A stretch of DNA of 64,000 bases from Thalassospira profundimaris (GTDB lineage Bacteria; Pseudomonadota; Alphaproteobacteria; Rhodospirillales; Thalassospiraceae): positions 62,001 through 126,000 of the forward strand of contig NZ_JPWF01000004.1 in the NCBI RefSeq assembly GCF_003326675.1, read 5' to 3'. The position numbers and the translations under genes are program-made. Positions 29,289 to 38,139 of this stretch are shown here, in pieces (the first letter of the stretch is position 1; each line of letters starts with the position of its first letter). The notes below the pieces were generated by a model, which was given only the letters and a program-made list of their open reading frames with translations, had not been told where the DNA came from and made no database searches.

Positions 29289-31874
29289 TTGATGGGACAA
29301 ATGACGATGCGGAAATTTCCATCGTGGCGGTATTTTTGTGCCAAGCTGCACGATACCACTGTGCTTTGCGGGCTTTCCCTTGCCGGGGGATTGACCACCC
29401 TTGTTGCGCCACAGATCGCACTCGCGCAAATCTACGTTGCCAATGGCGACAGCCAGACCGCCACAGGCATCGTTGCTGCCAATGGCGGGACAATTGAAAG
29501 CGGCGGCAGTTACACCATTAACGGCCAATTCGAAATTATCGGTGCGAGCACACTGACCAATAATGGCACACTGACCAATAACGTCACGTTTACCAATGGG
29601 AATGGCAGCACGCTGAACAATAGCAGTGGCAGTACGCTGAACAATAACGGCACCTTTACCAATAACGGCAGCATTGATGCTGATGGCACACTGAACAATA
29701 GCGGGACACTAACCAATAACAGTTACCTGTCGATCCGTTCCACGCTCACCAATACCGGCACCTTCAACAACGCAGGTACAGTCGCGGTAAACGGCGGGCA
29801 GTTAATCGGCAACATAAACAATACCGGCACCTTCACCTTCACATCGACCAGCTCCAATACATATTCCGGGGTCATGTCCGGCAATGGACAGTTCAACAAG
29901 AACGGCAACCATACGCAAATCCTGACCGGTGATTCATCGGGCTTTACCGGCAGCAACTATGTCGGCCAGGGAACACTTCAGATCGGCAATGGTGGTACTA
30001 CCGGGGCACTTGGCGGGAACTTTAACGTCACGAGCCTTGGAACACTTGCCTTTAATCGCAGCGACAATGTGACCTATGCCAGTGTGATTTCCGGTGCCGG
30101 TAACGTAACCAAACTGGGCGCAGGAACCCTGACCCTGACAGGGACCAATACCTATTCCGGCGCAACCACCGTTTCCGCGGGCACCTTGTTGGTCAATGGT
30201 TCTGCCAGTTCCTCGGCCTTCACGATTCAGAACGACAGCACCCTTGGCGGGACCGGCACGGTTGGCGCGACCACATTGCAATCGGGCGGCATTCACGCAC
30301 CGGGCAATTCGATTGGTACCCAGACCGTCAATGGCAACTATACCCTGACAAGCGGATCGATCCTTGCCATCGAGGTCAATTCGTCAGGAAATGCCGATCA
30401 GGTGATCGTCAATGGCGGTGTCGATCTTGGCGGTGCGACGCTGCGCATTCTGGGTTTGCCCGACAATGATATGTCGGGACAGAACAATTACACCCACATC
30501 ATCATCGCCAATGACGGGGCGGATGCGGTTGTCGGTACCTTCAACACTGTCGACAACCAGTTGGCATTTTACAATGCCAGCGTTTCCTATGCCGGGGGGA
30601 CGGGCAACGACGTCACCGTCACATTAACCCGCAATGACACCAACTTTACCGACCATGCCACATCCCCCAACCAGACGGCCGTTGCGTCGGTCATTTCAAA
30701 CTTGCCCGGAACGGACGGTGCCACCATCCGCTCCGTCCTTCAGGGTCTGTCGACCGCCGCCGTCCAGCACGCCTATGAACAGCTTTCCGGCGACGTGCAT
30801 GCCAGTAGCACCGCCATCAACGGGCAGATCGCCCAGCAGGCCGGCGGGCAGATCGGTGGGCGCATGGCGGTTTTGCGTTCCGGCGGGACCAATGCCGGAA
30901 CCCTCGTTGCCGCGGGGACACTTAGCCCCGCACAATTGACCGGTTTTGCCCAAACCGGCCCGGCGTCAAGCGACGTGATCAGCCATGATGGCAGCACCAA
31001 TGCGCCAATCCTGTCACTGGGAGATCAGGTCACACAACGCCAATCGTCAATCTGGCTGCAAACCATTGGCGGCAAGGGCCGTATTGATGGCGACAGCAAT
31101 GTCGACACCACCAACTATAAATGGATCGGCATGATTGGCGGCTATGACACCAATCTGACGCCAGATACCCGCTTCGGGATCTATTTTGGCTATGCCGATG
31201 GCAATAGCCGCCAAAGCGCGCGCGATGCCACCCTTGATGCCGGTAACTATATGGCCGGGATTTATGCCGACCATGATCTTGGCAATGACTGGCGTCTTTC
31301 CGGTCAAAGCGGCTGGACCATGATCCGGACCGAAAGCAGCCGCAACCTGACATTCGGATCAATTGATCGAACCGCCACTGCCGAATACACCGACCATGCG
31401 GTGAATGCCGAAATCGAACTGGCAAAGGGCTTTGCCCTTAACAGGAACTGGCGGGTTGAGCCTTATGGCGGGTTGGGTGCCTTGTGGAATGCCTATGACA
31501 GCTTCGAGGAAACCGGTGCAAGTTCGGCCAATCTGTCGCGCGAAGCCGACAGCCTCCTGACCGGGACTGCAAGCCTTGGTGTGCGAATGGCCGGCATGAT
31601 CGATACTGGTACGGGTAAAACCATCATTCCACAATTCCGACTGGGATGGGATCGTCATATCGGCCCAACCACAAGCACCACCACCCTGGCCTTTGCCGGA
31701 ACCTCGTCCTTCAACGTCACCGGTGGGGAAACAGATCGCGATACACTGGTTGGCAATCTCGGCATGGCGCTGGCCGATGACGATGGCTGGGGCCTTTATG
31801 CCGATTATCAGCCGTCACTATCAAAAAAGCGCACCGAACATGCGCTTAGTGCCGGCTTCAGAATGAAGTTCTGA
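29289..31874 (+). CDS. type V autotransporter protein with PATR repeat
   Basis: 861 residues. An extended signal peptide (about residues 1-47, RKFPSWRYF then a hydrophobic core ending LALA-like IALAQ) is followed by a low-complexity Asn/Thr/Gly segment (about 75-190) built on TLTNNGTL-type units, then beta-helix with a PATR motif (GAGNVTKLGAGTLTLTGTNT at about 275). The C-terminal 280 residues form the autotransporter beta-barrel, ending in a terminal Phe (RMKF). The passenger should be displayed on, or released from, the cell surface. The repeats suggest adhesion or biofilm rather than catalysis; no protease triad was seen. Confidence 0.9.
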   Translation: MMGQMTMRKFPSWRYFCAKLHDTTVLCGLSLAGGLTTLVAPQIALAQIYVANGDSQTATGIVAANGGTIESGGSYTINGQFEIIGASTLTNNGTLTNNVTFTNGNGSTLNNSSGSTLNNNGTFTNNGSIDADGTLNNSGTLTNNSYLSIRSTLTNTGTFNNAGTVAVNGGQLIGNINNTGTFTFTSTSSNTYSGVMSGNGQFNKNGNHTQILTGDSSGFTGSNYVGQGTLQIGNGGTTGALGGNFNVTSLGTLAFNRSDNVTYASVISGAGNVTKLGAGTLTLTGTNTYSGATTVSAGTLLVNGSASSSAFTIQNDSTLGGTGTVGATTLQSGGIHAPGNSIGTQTVNGNYTLTSGSILAIEVNSSGNADQVIVNGGVDLGGATLRILGLPDNDMSGQNNYTHIIIANDGADAVVGTFNTVDNQLAFYNASVSYAGGTGNDVTVTLTRNDTNFTDHATSPNQTAVASVISNLPGTDGATIRSVLQGLSTAAVQHAYEQLSGDVHASSTAINGQIAQQAGGQIGGRMAVLRSGGTNAGTLVAAGTLSPAQLTGFAQTGPASSDVISHDGSTNAPILSLGDQVTQRQSSIWLQTIGGKGRIDGDSNVDTTNYKWIGMIGGYDTNLTPDTRFGIYFGYADGNSRQSARDATLDAGNYMAGIYADHDLGNDWRLSGQSGWTMIRTESSRNLTFGSIDRTATAEYTDHAVNAEIELAKGFALNRNWRVEPYGGLGALWNAYDSFEETGASSANLSREADSLLTGTASLGVRMAGMIDTGTGKTIIPQFRLGWDRHIGPTTSTTTLAFAGTSSFNVTGGETDRDTLVGNLGMALADDDGWGLYADYQPSLSKKRTEHALSAGFRMKF
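29555..29760 (+). repeat. degenerate in-frame repeats in the autotransporter passenger
   Basis: Short units built on ACACTGACCAATAA and ACGCTGAACAATA recur about a dozen times at 12 to 30 base spacing and encode TLTNNG/TLNNSG/TFTNNG. Such repeats can change in number by slippage and vary the length of the surface protein. Confidence 0.75.
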
Positions 31875-31896
31875 CACCACCATTCACGCCAGAATA

Positions 31897-32826
31897 TCAA
31901 TCCTGAGTGCGTCGACCCAGGTGACCGCACACTTCAAACATCACCTGGCGCAGCCACTGATGGCGGGGATCGCGATGCGTGCGTTCATGCCAGACGGCAA
32001 GCTTGGTAAAGCCCGGAATGTCAATTGGCGGCGTCGAACTCGAAATGCCATCAAACCGCTTTACCAGCCGTTCCGGAACCACGGCAATCAGATCGCTTTC
32101 ACGCAAAATTTCGGGAAGGACGAGAAAGCCTGTCACCGAAAGCACGACCGCACGTCGACGCCCCATCCGATCCAAGACCGCATCCGTAACACCATAAAAT
32201 CCCCCGCCGTCTGGTGACACCAGCGCATGACCCAAATCGCAAAAACGATCCAATGCAAGCATAGCGCTTTGCCCCTGTGGACGATCAGGATGATCATCGC
32301 GCATCGCAACCACATAGCGTTCGTCAAACAACCGGCGCGACAACAGATCAGGCGGTGCCGTTTCAGGCGTCATTAATGCAAGATCAACCTCGCCGCGCTC
32401 GAACCGCCCGACCAGATCACCGCCATCAACCGGATGCAATGCCACCCTTATCCCCGGCGCACGCATTCTTAATGCTGCCATCAAATCCACCAAAATCACC
32501 CGCTGGGCGTAATCCGTGGCTGCGACAGAAACGGTGAAATGCGCTGTTGCCGGATCAAAGCTTGCAGGTTGCAAAAGGTTTTCGATGTCGCCCAGCACCT
32601 GCTTTACCGGCACCGCAAGTTCAAGTGCCCGTGTTGTCGGCACCATTCCGCGCTGACCACGCACAAAAAGCGGATCATCAAAACTGTCCCGCAATCGCGC
32701 CAGCATCCCGCTGACCGCAGGTTGCGTCAAAGCCAGCTTTTCGGCCGCCCGCGTCACGTTGCGTTCATCAAGCAAAGCATCAAGTGCACGCAAAAGATTA
32801 AGGTCAAGATTTCTGATATCAGACAT
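31897..32826 (-). CDS. LysR-family transcriptional regulator
   Basis: About 309 residues from the ATG at 32826 (MSDIRNLDLNLLRALDALLD); the frame opens further up at 32859. The NodD/SyrM-like start, HTH with NVTRAAEKLALTQPAVSGML and DPLFVRGQRGMVPTTRA are typical. The substrate-binding domain follows from about residue 90. It is divergent from the SRPBCC gene, and an inverted repeat fitting a LysR box lies just before its start, so it probably controls that gene. Confidence 0.9.
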   Translation of the reverse strand: MSDIRNLDLNLLRALDALLDERNVTRAAEKLALTQPAVSGMLARLRDSFDDPLFVRGQRGMVPTTRALELAVPVKQVLGDIENLLQPASFDPATAHFTVSVAATDYAQRVILVDLMAALRMRAPGIRVALHPVDGGDLVGRFERGEVDLALMTPETAPPDLLSRRLFDERYVVAMRDDHPDRPQGQSAMLALDRFCDLGHALVSPDGGGFYGVTDAVLDRMGRRRAVVLSVTGFLVLPEILRESDLIAVVPERLVKRFDGISSSTPPIDIPGFTKLAVWHERTHRDPRHQWLRQVMFEVCGHLGRRTQD

Positions 32827-32830
32827 TCTT

Positions 32831-32844
32831 ATGATCCAAATCAT
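32831..32844. promoter_or_regulatory. candidate LysR box
   Basis: ATGAT-CCAA-ATCAT is a perfect inverted repeat in the divergent region between the LysR gene and the SRPBCC gene, matching the general dyad form of LysR sites. Confidence 0.45.
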
Positions 32845-32938
32845 GAATCGCGATTTCATTTATGTTGGAATCAGCCTCACACTGCAAGCAGTTCCATTAT
32901 TCCGGCTTTTCAAGCCGACCTTGCACAAGGATTCCTTC

Positions 32939-33469
32939 ATGCACAGCATCAACTGGCCGTCGGGCTTCGTTCCGGGTTTTACTGACAATTACGTTTCAAA
33001 CGAAATCATTGTCGCAGACCTTACAGCCGCTGAAATCTGGGACAGTCTTGACGACACATCCCTTTGGCCGGACTACTACAGCAACGTTTCCGAAATCCGT
33101 TTCCATGACGGCACAGGCCCAAAACTTGGTCTTGGCGCACGGTTCCGCTTTACCACTTTCGGTTTCCCGGTCGAGGCCGAAGTTACCGAATATCATCACC
33201 CAAGCCATGGCTCCCCTGCCCGGATCGCTTGGCACGGTTGGGTCGTGGGGGATGCCGATCATGCACTTGATGTTCATCACGCTTGGCTGTTCGAAGATTT
33301 ACCAAACAACCGTGTCCGGGTTTTGACCCAGGAAACACAAAACGGCAAACCTGCATCCGAATTACGCAACACATTGCCCAACCCGATGCTGAACGCGCAT
33401 CAAGAATGGATTGAAGGTCTGGTCAAAAATGCCAGATCACGTGCGCAGGCCAAAGTCCAAGGCCGATGA
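32939..33469 (+). CDS. SRPBCC-family (START/Bet v1-like) protein
   Basis: 176 residues. The ATG at 32939 has AAGG 8 bases upstream. The polyketide-cyclase/SRPBCC helix-grip fold is suggested by IIVADLTAAEIWDSLDDTSL, WPDYYSNVSEIRF, LGLGARFRFTTFGFPVEAEV and a long C-terminal helix. Such proteins bind hydrophobic ligands, and some act as cyclases or hydrolases. It is divergent from the LysR gene at 31897. Ligand unknown. Confidence 0.82.
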   Translation: MHSINWPSGFVPGFTDNYVSNEIIVADLTAAEIWDSLDDTSLWPDYYSNVSEIRFHDGTGPKLGLGARFRFTTFGFPVEAEVTEYHHPSHGSPARIAWHGWVVGDADHALDVHHAWLFEDLPNNRVRVLTQETQNGKPASELRNTLPNPMLNAHQEWIEGLVKNARSRAQAKVQGR

Positions 33470-33483
33470 CACCCGAACATAAA

Positions 33484-33512
33484 AAGGGCGGGAAGCAAAA
33501 CTTCCCGCCCTT
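33484..33512. terminator. rho-independent terminator between convergent genes
   Basis: AAGGGCGGGAAG pairs perfectly with CTTCCCGCCCTT across a CAAAA loop. It lies between the end of the SRPBCC gene and the end of the acetyltransferase gene and can serve both. Confidence 0.8.
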
Positions 33513-33548
33513 GACCCTTCACAGGCGGCATAAACACCGCACAATCGT

Positions 33549-34472
33549 TTATCCGTTACTGTGAGGGATCAATCTTGCAAAGGCCCACCGCCAAGCCGGG
33601 TCCGGTTCGATGCCAAAGATATCTTTGAGCGTCTGGGGGATATCGCCGACACTTAGCGTATGTTGCTCTTCCTCGCCGGTGACAAGGCGGATGGTCAGGC
33701 GGTTATTAAGCAGCGTAAAGCGGGCAAAGGGTGCGCTTCTTGCCACCATCAGCGTCTTGCAAAAGCCGCTTTCTGGATGATCGGACGCGTACCAGTTCAT
33801 GACCTCGTAATCGATGTCCCCCACCGGGGCGATGTCGATTTCATGAACGGCTTTCCAAACGCCATCGCGTTCAAGTTCGACGAAATAGCTGTGATCGCCC
33901 TTGGTCACGCGATAGGTATCATGGGGCGTGACTTGCGGGGATGCGACATCAAGCAACAGGGGCGCGGTCGGCACACATCCGCCAAGACCGACATCGGCAA
34001 GCCATGCCTCCCCCTCGATGATCACGCGGTTGGCCATGTGGCAGCGTGGGCGCGGTGCGCCATTCGGGTCATAGCCCCACAAAACGCGCCCGGCCAGACC
34101 TTCGACCACAAAGCCAAGGCTGCGCAAAACGCGACGAAACAGGCCGTTTTGTTCGAAACAATATCCGCCGCGCCCGTCATGGATCAGTTTCTGATCAACA
34201 TTGTGGGGCGCGATGCTGATCGGTTTGTCATTGAACACGTCAATAGCTTCGAACGGGATGCTGGCGGGATGCAGGGCGTGAAGGGTTTGCAAGACTTCAA
34301 GGGTTGCTTCGCGCGGGCCGTCATATCCGATCCGGGCGAAATAGGCATCAAGGTCCACTTCCTGAACCGGCTGTTTCACCGGTGCAGCCCAACTGGCATT
34401 GATACGGCTTTGCAGGTCGCCACGGTCATTGGCAACGACAACATCGCGGTTTACGGCTTGGTGGCTGTTCAT
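33549..34472 (-). CDS. arylamine N-acetyltransferase
   Basis: About 307 residues from the ATG at 34472, which has GGAG 7 bases upstream. The frame opens at 34505, but that ATG would sit only about 14 bases from the -10 element and has no ribosome site. The catalytic triad of the NAT family is present: Cys105 in GRGGYCFEQN, His145 in RCHMANRV and Asp160 in LADVGLGG. The enzyme transfers acetyl groups from acetyl-CoA to arylamines and hydrazines. The promoter has a MerR-type layout (19-base spacer containing a perfect dyad), so the gene is probably induced by a stress or toxic compound. Confidence 0.93.
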   Translation of the reverse strand: MNSHQAVNRDVVVANDRGDLQSRINASWAAPVKQPVQEVDLDAYFARIGYDGPREATLEVLQTLHALHPASIPFEAIDVFNDKPISIAPHNVDQKLIHDGRGGYCFEQNGLFRRVLRSLGFVVEGLAGRVLWGYDPNGAPRPRCHMANRVIIEGEAWLADVGLGGCVPTAPLLLDVASPQVTPHDTYRVTKGDHSYFVELERDGVWKAVHEIDIAPVGDIDYEVMNWYASDHPESGFCKTLMVARSAPFARFTLLNNRLTIRLVTGEEEQHTLSVGDIPQTLKDIFGIEPDPAWRWAFARLIPHSNG

Positions 34473-34518
34473 CACAAGGCTCCATCTTTCTGATGATGTT
34501 TTCATCTCATGGAGCAGG

Positions 34519-34549
34519 ACGATAGAACCTTAACTTATGTTAAGGTCAA
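34519..34549 (-). promoter_or_regulatory. MerR-type promoter with 19-base spacer
   Basis: On the minus strand, -35 TTGACC (34544-34549) and -10 TATCGT (34519-34524) are separated by 19 bases, longer than the usual 17. The dyad ACCTTAACTTATGTTAAGGT (34527-34546, perfect 8-base arms) fills the spacer. This is the arrangement used by MerR-family activators (CueR, SoxR, ZntR), which untwist the overlong spacer. No MerR gene was found in the window. Confidence 0.75.
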
Positions 34550-34876
34550 ACCGAAAAAAGATGTCTTTTGATCTTTTTTTCTTCGACCCAATCATAAATC
34601 GAATAATCTGCGATCAATTACCGCATATTCCGACATATCGTTACATATACCCACCGATGAATGCCCCATGAAAGCAACATTCAATCATTTAAACGCATGA
34701 TCCACAGCTTTTGCACGACAGTCCCCCTCGTACTGTGATAATCAATACCTAAATAGTTCTCAGACGGTCGCCGGGACGCACATGCCGCGAAAAAACACCC
34801 GGCCCGACCAACGGAAACGTCGCCATATCCAACAAAGACGGATAGCCATATCCGTTCCTGATCCAGGAAAGTTGCC
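34550..34876. other. 327-base intergenic region upstream of the transaminase
   Basis: AT-rich divergent region between the MerR-type promoter of the acetyltransferase and the transaminase start. No coding frame with a ribosome site was found. The right end contains AGGAAAG just before the transaminase ATG. The transaminase promoter is probably within it, but I could not assign elements. Confidence 0.5.
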
Positions 34877-35731
34877 ATGCGTACTGTTTATGTAAACGGC
34901 GAGTTTTTGCCGGAAACCGAAGCCAAGATTTCGATCTTTGACCGATCCTTCCTGTTTGCCGATGGCGTGTATGAAGTGACCTCGGTTCTGGATGGCAAGC
35001 TGATTGACTTCATGGGTCATATGAAGCGCCTCGAACGGTCGCTTTCCGAACTTAAATTCGCGTTCAAACCTGATATTGACCAGCTTCTTGAAGCCCACCG
35101 CGAGCTGGTAAAACGCAACGACATCACCGAAGGCCTGATTTATCTTCAGGTATCGCGTGGGTCGGCTGGTGATCGTGATTTCGCAATCAACCCGGAAACC
35201 ACGCCGACCATCGTTATGTTCACTCAGTCCAAGTCGCTGATCAAATCAGCCCTGGCCGAACGTGGACAGAAAATCGTCACCTTCCCTGATATCCGCTGGC
35301 GCCGGTCCGACATCAAGACCGTGCAGCTTCTTTATGCGTCGCTTCTGAAAACCGAAGCCGCATCCAAGGGTGCCGACGATGCATGGATGGTTCTGGATGG
35401 CTTTGTGACCGAAGGATCGTCAAACAACGCCTATATCGTGACCCAGGACGGCACGATTGTAACCCGCGAGCTGTCGACCGACATTCTGCACGGCATCACC
35501 CGCGCATCGGTCCTGAAATGCGCCGAGGAGCTTCAACTTAAAGTCGAAGAACGCCACTTCACCATCGAAGAAGCGCAGAATGCAAAAGAAGCATTCTCGA
35601 CCTCGGCCTCGGCCTTTGTCTGCCCGGTTGCCGAGATCGATGGCAAGAAAATCGGCGATGGTGTCCCCGGCCCGATCGCCAAGCGCCTGCGCGAGATTTA
35701 CATCGAAGCCAATCGCGCAACCGCACTCTGA
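34877..35731 (+). CDS. D-amino-acid transaminase (class IV, PLP)
   Basis: 284 residues, PLP fold type IV. The catalytic lysine is Lys147 in RWRRSDIKTVQLLYASLLK; the PLP-glutamate lies in FVTEGSSNNAYIV, and STSASAFVCPVAEIDG covers the phosphate-binding region. The features FDRSFLFADGVYEVT and RSDIK are those of bacterial D-alanine transaminases rather than IlvE or aminodeoxychorismate lyase. It interconverts D-alanine and other D-amino acids with 2-oxo acids, supplying D-glutamate or degrading D-amino acids. AGGAAAG precedes the ATG and a terminator follows. Confidence 0.9.
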   Translation: MRTVYVNGEFLPETEAKISIFDRSFLFADGVYEVTSVLDGKLIDFMGHMKRLERSLSELKFAFKPDIDQLLEAHRELVKRNDITEGLIYLQVSRGSAGDRDFAINPETTPTIVMFTQSKSLIKSALAERGQKIVTFPDIRWRRSDIKTVQLLYASLLKTEAASKGADDAWMVLDGFVTEGSSNNAYIVTQDGTIVTRELSTDILHGITRASVLKCAEELQLKVEERHFTIEEAQNAKEAFSTSASAFVCPVAEIDGKKIGDGVPGPIAKRLREIYIEANRATAL

Positions 35732-35759
35732 TCGCGCCAACGCCTTCGATCGCCTGATC

Positions 35760-35790
35760 AAACGCCGTTCCTTAACCGGGGCGGCGTTTT
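35760..35790 (+). terminator. rho-independent terminator after the transaminase gene
   Basis: AAACGCCG pairs with CGGCGTTT, followed by TTCTTT. It lies 29 bases after the stop codon. Confidence 0.75.
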
Positions 35791-35835
35791 TCTTTGTGGC
35801 CTAACCTGTCCTTTTGCCCTAACACTCGAAGACAG

Positions 35836-36759
35836 ATGGCAAAACGCCCCAACAAACAAGCCATCACAGGGAAAGCGCCACAAACCATGAATGCTCAACA
35901 GCCCCACCATAACATGACCGGCATCATTTTGATGTGCGCAGGTGTCGCCCTGCTTTGCGTCAATGATGCCCTGGCCAAGGGATTGATGGATCATTATTCG
36001 CCGATCCAGATCATCTTTATGCGCAATTCCATTGCCCTGCCCTTTGCCACCCTGCTTGCCATCAGGATGGTCGGTCTTGGCGGGCTTCGGTCCAACCGGG
36101 TTGGCGTGCATTTCATGCGCACCGTCATCTGGATCACCGCAACCATCATGTTCTTTACCAGTATCCATCTGATGGGACTGGCCGAGGCAACGGCCCTTGC
36201 CTTTGTCGCGCCGCTTTTCATCACCGCCATTTCATCGGTGCTGATCGCGCGGGTTGGCTGGCGGCGCTGGATTGCCGTCATGGTCGGGTTTATCGGGGTT
36301 CTGGTGATTGTCCGCCCGGGTGCGGCAACGTTCGAGCCGGTGTCGCTTTTGCCCGTCGCCACTGCCTTTACCTATGCGCTTTTGATGCTCAGTGCCCGTT
36401 TGCTTGATGCCCGTGAAAGCATGTGGACGCTTTTGTTTTATCTAAGCTTCACCAGCACGTTACTGAGTGCCTGTGTCGTCTGGTATTTCTGGACCCCGGT
36501 CCGGGCCGAGGATATCGGGCTTTTCATCGCCATTGCCTTTGTCGGCACCGGCGGCATGACCATGATCACCCAGGCCTTCCGCATTGCCGACGCGCCGACT
36601 GTTGCGCCCTTTGACTATACCGCCCTTGTCTGGGCAACCGGGCTTGGCTGGTTCTTCTGGGGGGAAACACCCGACCTTCTGACCTTTGTCGGGGCGGCAA
36701 TCATTACCGCCAGCGGCATCTTCATCATCTTCCGCGAAAAGCGCGTGGCAGAAAGCTGA
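35836..36759 (+). CDS. EamA/DMT-superfamily membrane transporter
   Basis: About 307 residues; alternative starts are at 35794, 35887 and 35914, and the ribosome site is weak for all. Ten hydrophobic segments in two EamA repeats can be followed: ILMCAGVALLCVNDALAKGL opens the first, ISSVLIARVGWRRWIAVMVG closes it, and AAIITASGIFIIFREKR ends the second. The family exports amino acids, nucleosides or other small metabolites. The gene follows the D-amino-acid transaminase but behind a terminator. Substrate unknown. Confidence 0.88.
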   Translation: MAKRPNKQAITGKAPQTMNAQQPHHNMTGIILMCAGVALLCVNDALAKGLMDHYSPIQIIFMRNSIALPFATLLAIRMVGLGGLRSNRVGVHFMRTVIWITATIMFFTSIHLMGLAEATALAFVAPLFITAISSVLIARVGWRRWIAVMVGFIGVLVIVRPGAATFEPVSLLPVATAFTYALLMLSARLLDARESMWTLLFYLSFTSTLLSACVVWYFWTPVRAEDIGLFIAIAFVGTGGMTMITQAFRIADAPTVAPFDYTALVWATGLGWFFWGETPDLLTFVGAAIITASGIFIIFREKRVAES

Positions 36760-36788
36760 TCTTGTAAGGCCCCGCCTTGGCGCAGCCG

Positions 36789-37247
36789 CTAATCGCGGGG
36801 CTTTACGCCATAACTGATCATCGCACCGGCCCGCATGGCGGCTTCGTCCATATCGGGATTAAAGCGATAACTTGGCGCCAGGATTTCCTTGGCCTTCGTG
36901 ACCTTCACATCGATCAGCGATCCAACCCGAAAGGCATCACCTGCCATGCCTTGCAGGATTGCGTGACGATGGTCATAGCCCTCATCACGCGGGCGCATCA
37001 GTACGGCCTCGCCATAAAGCTGCCAGCCCTTTTGCGAAAACACATCGACAAAACTGACACAGACACGCCGATCACGTGCGACATTCTGAACCGATTGCGG
37101 GGATGCGATATTGGCAATGATAATCCGGTCTTCGCCATAACAGGCAAAGATTTCCTTCGGGCTGACCGACGGCCCGTCCTCGGAACCGGTCGCCAACCAG
37201 CACAGGACCGAGCGGTTGGCATAATCACGGATTTCATCACTGAGCAT
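36789..37247 (-). CDS. pyridoxamine 5'-phosphate oxidase-fold flavoprotein
   Basis: 152 residues with the split beta-barrel of the PPOX family: RSVLCWLATGSEDGPSVSPK at the start, DRIIIANIASPQSVQNVARD and VCVSFVDVFSQKGWQLYGEA in the middle. Members bind FMN, F420 or haem, and many are of unknown substrate. It is convergent with the DMT transporter gene and not visibly in an operon. Confidence 0.82.
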   Translation of the reverse strand: MLSDEIRDYANRSVLCWLATGSEDGPSVSPKEIFACYGEDRIIIANIASPQSVQNVARDRRVCVSFVDVFSQKGWQLYGEAVLMRPRDEGYDHRHAILQGMAGDAFRVGSLIDVKVTKAKEILAPSYRFNPDMDEAAMRAGAMISYGVKPRD

Positions 37248-37317
37248 GGGGCATTACTCGTATGTCTTTATGGCCGGTTTGCCACCACACTTTGACAGCT
37301 CAATTGCTCACTGACCA

Positions 37318-37353
37318 TAAAAACAAACCCGCCTTTCATCAGAAAAGCGGGTC
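37318..37353 (-). terminator. terminator of the pyrD-HAD-NTase operon
   Basis: Read on the minus strand, GACCCGC and GCGGGTT flank a 14-base loop, followed by TGTTTTTA. It stands about 25 bases after the stop of the 64-aa protein gene, marking the operon end. Confidence 0.75.
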
Positions 37354-37376
37354 AAACACATCCATATGCGCAGGGA

Positions 37377-37571
37377 TTAGTAATTGGCTTTGAATTTTGG
37401 TGGCCGGCCTTTTTTTGCCGCCAGCTCAGTAAGACTACGCAGCAATGCGCGCTTGCTTTCCGTGCGATATTTTCCTGAATTACGCGCAACATAATCCGTA
37501 CCAGAATAGCCAAGCTCGGCCTTTTTCCGGTTGATCCCTGCTGCTAGTTCTTCAATACTGATCTCACGCAT
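37377..37571 (-). CDS. 64-aa basic protein coupled to NTase-like gene
   Basis: 64 residues from the ATG at 37571 (MREISIEELAAGINRKKAEL), rich in Lys and Arg and probably helical, ending GRPPKFKANY. The start overlaps the upstream nucleotidyltransferase-like gene by 8 bases, so translation is coupled. The frame is open further upstream, but those codons lie inside the neighbour. No family is recognised. The pairing of a nucleotidyltransferase-fold protein with a small basic partner recalls toxin-antitoxin modules, without proof. Confidence 0.6.
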   Translation of the reverse strand: MREISIEELAAGINRKKAELGYSGTDYVARNSGKYRTESKRALLRSLTELAAKKGRPPKFKANY

Positions 37572-38139
37572 GAGCCTGCATTTCCAAAAATTCCAAATTG
37601 AAATCGCCAAAAGTTTCCTCGACGATACGTCTGTCAAGATAATCCTTATCAAGCTCGAGCGCAAGCTTGTAGAGCTTAATCGCTTGGTCCAGCCGGTCCC
37701 GATCATAATTGGGTGGACAGTTATATTGCGCCATACGGTCTGCAATCAAATCTTCAACGCAAATCACATCGACTGCACGACCGTCATCAAGTCGCAATAA
37801 AAAGACCCTGTCATAGCTGCCGCGGCCATCCAGTAAAGTCCGCCCAACAACCTCTACACCAACTTCCAGCACGGGATGCAAAAAGCCGCGAGAAAACGAT
37901 CCCGGACCGACACTGCGTTCAAAGCCAGCTTCTTCAAGGGCCGTTTCAAATATGTCCTGCCAAGGTGTTACCACATCCAGATCACCGGACATCAACTCAC
38001 CCAGCGTGATCAATTCGGCGGCCGCCCCACCAACAAGTACAGGTCGCTGATGCCCTTGACTCTCGACATCATCGAAGGCATCAGACAGCAGCCTGAGCGC
38101 TTCGACAAACTCGGGTCGGTAAAATGTGTCTACCAACAA
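37564..38139 (-). CDS. nucleotidyltransferase-like protein (AbiEii/DUF6036-like)
   Basis: 191 residues. GGAAAELITLGELMSGDLDVVTP (about residues 37-59) resembles the G(G/S)...SxDxD core of the polymerase-beta nucleotidyltransferase fold, followed by the VEDLIADRMAQYN helix common in AbiEii/DUF6036 proteins. The probable start is a TTG at 38139 overlapping the stop of the HAD gene by 10 bases, preceded by GGGGAT. It is coupled to the HAD gene before it and the 64-aa protein after it. It may modify a nucleotide or RNA, or act in a toxin-antitoxin pair; not established. Confidence 0.7.
   Translation of the reverse strand: MLVDTFYRPEFVEALRLLSDAFDDVESQGHQRPVLVGGAAAELITLGELMSGDLDVVTPWQDIFETALEEAGFERSVGPGSFSRGFLHPVLEVGVEVVGRTLLDGRGSYDRVFLLRLDDGRAVDVICVEDLIADRMAQYNCPPNYDRDRLDQAIKLYKLALELDKDYLDRRIVEETFGDFNLEFLEMQAHA

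Noticed and set aside
29555-29760. Short regular repeats resembling a CRISPR array
   Set aside because: Units are of uneven length and in frame, and they encode a continuous Asn/Thr-rich passenger segment. There are no unique spacers and no cas genes.
33660-34493. Plus-strand open frame of 277 codons
   Set aside because: Antisense to the acetyltransferase gene, which has its catalytic triad and a promoter.
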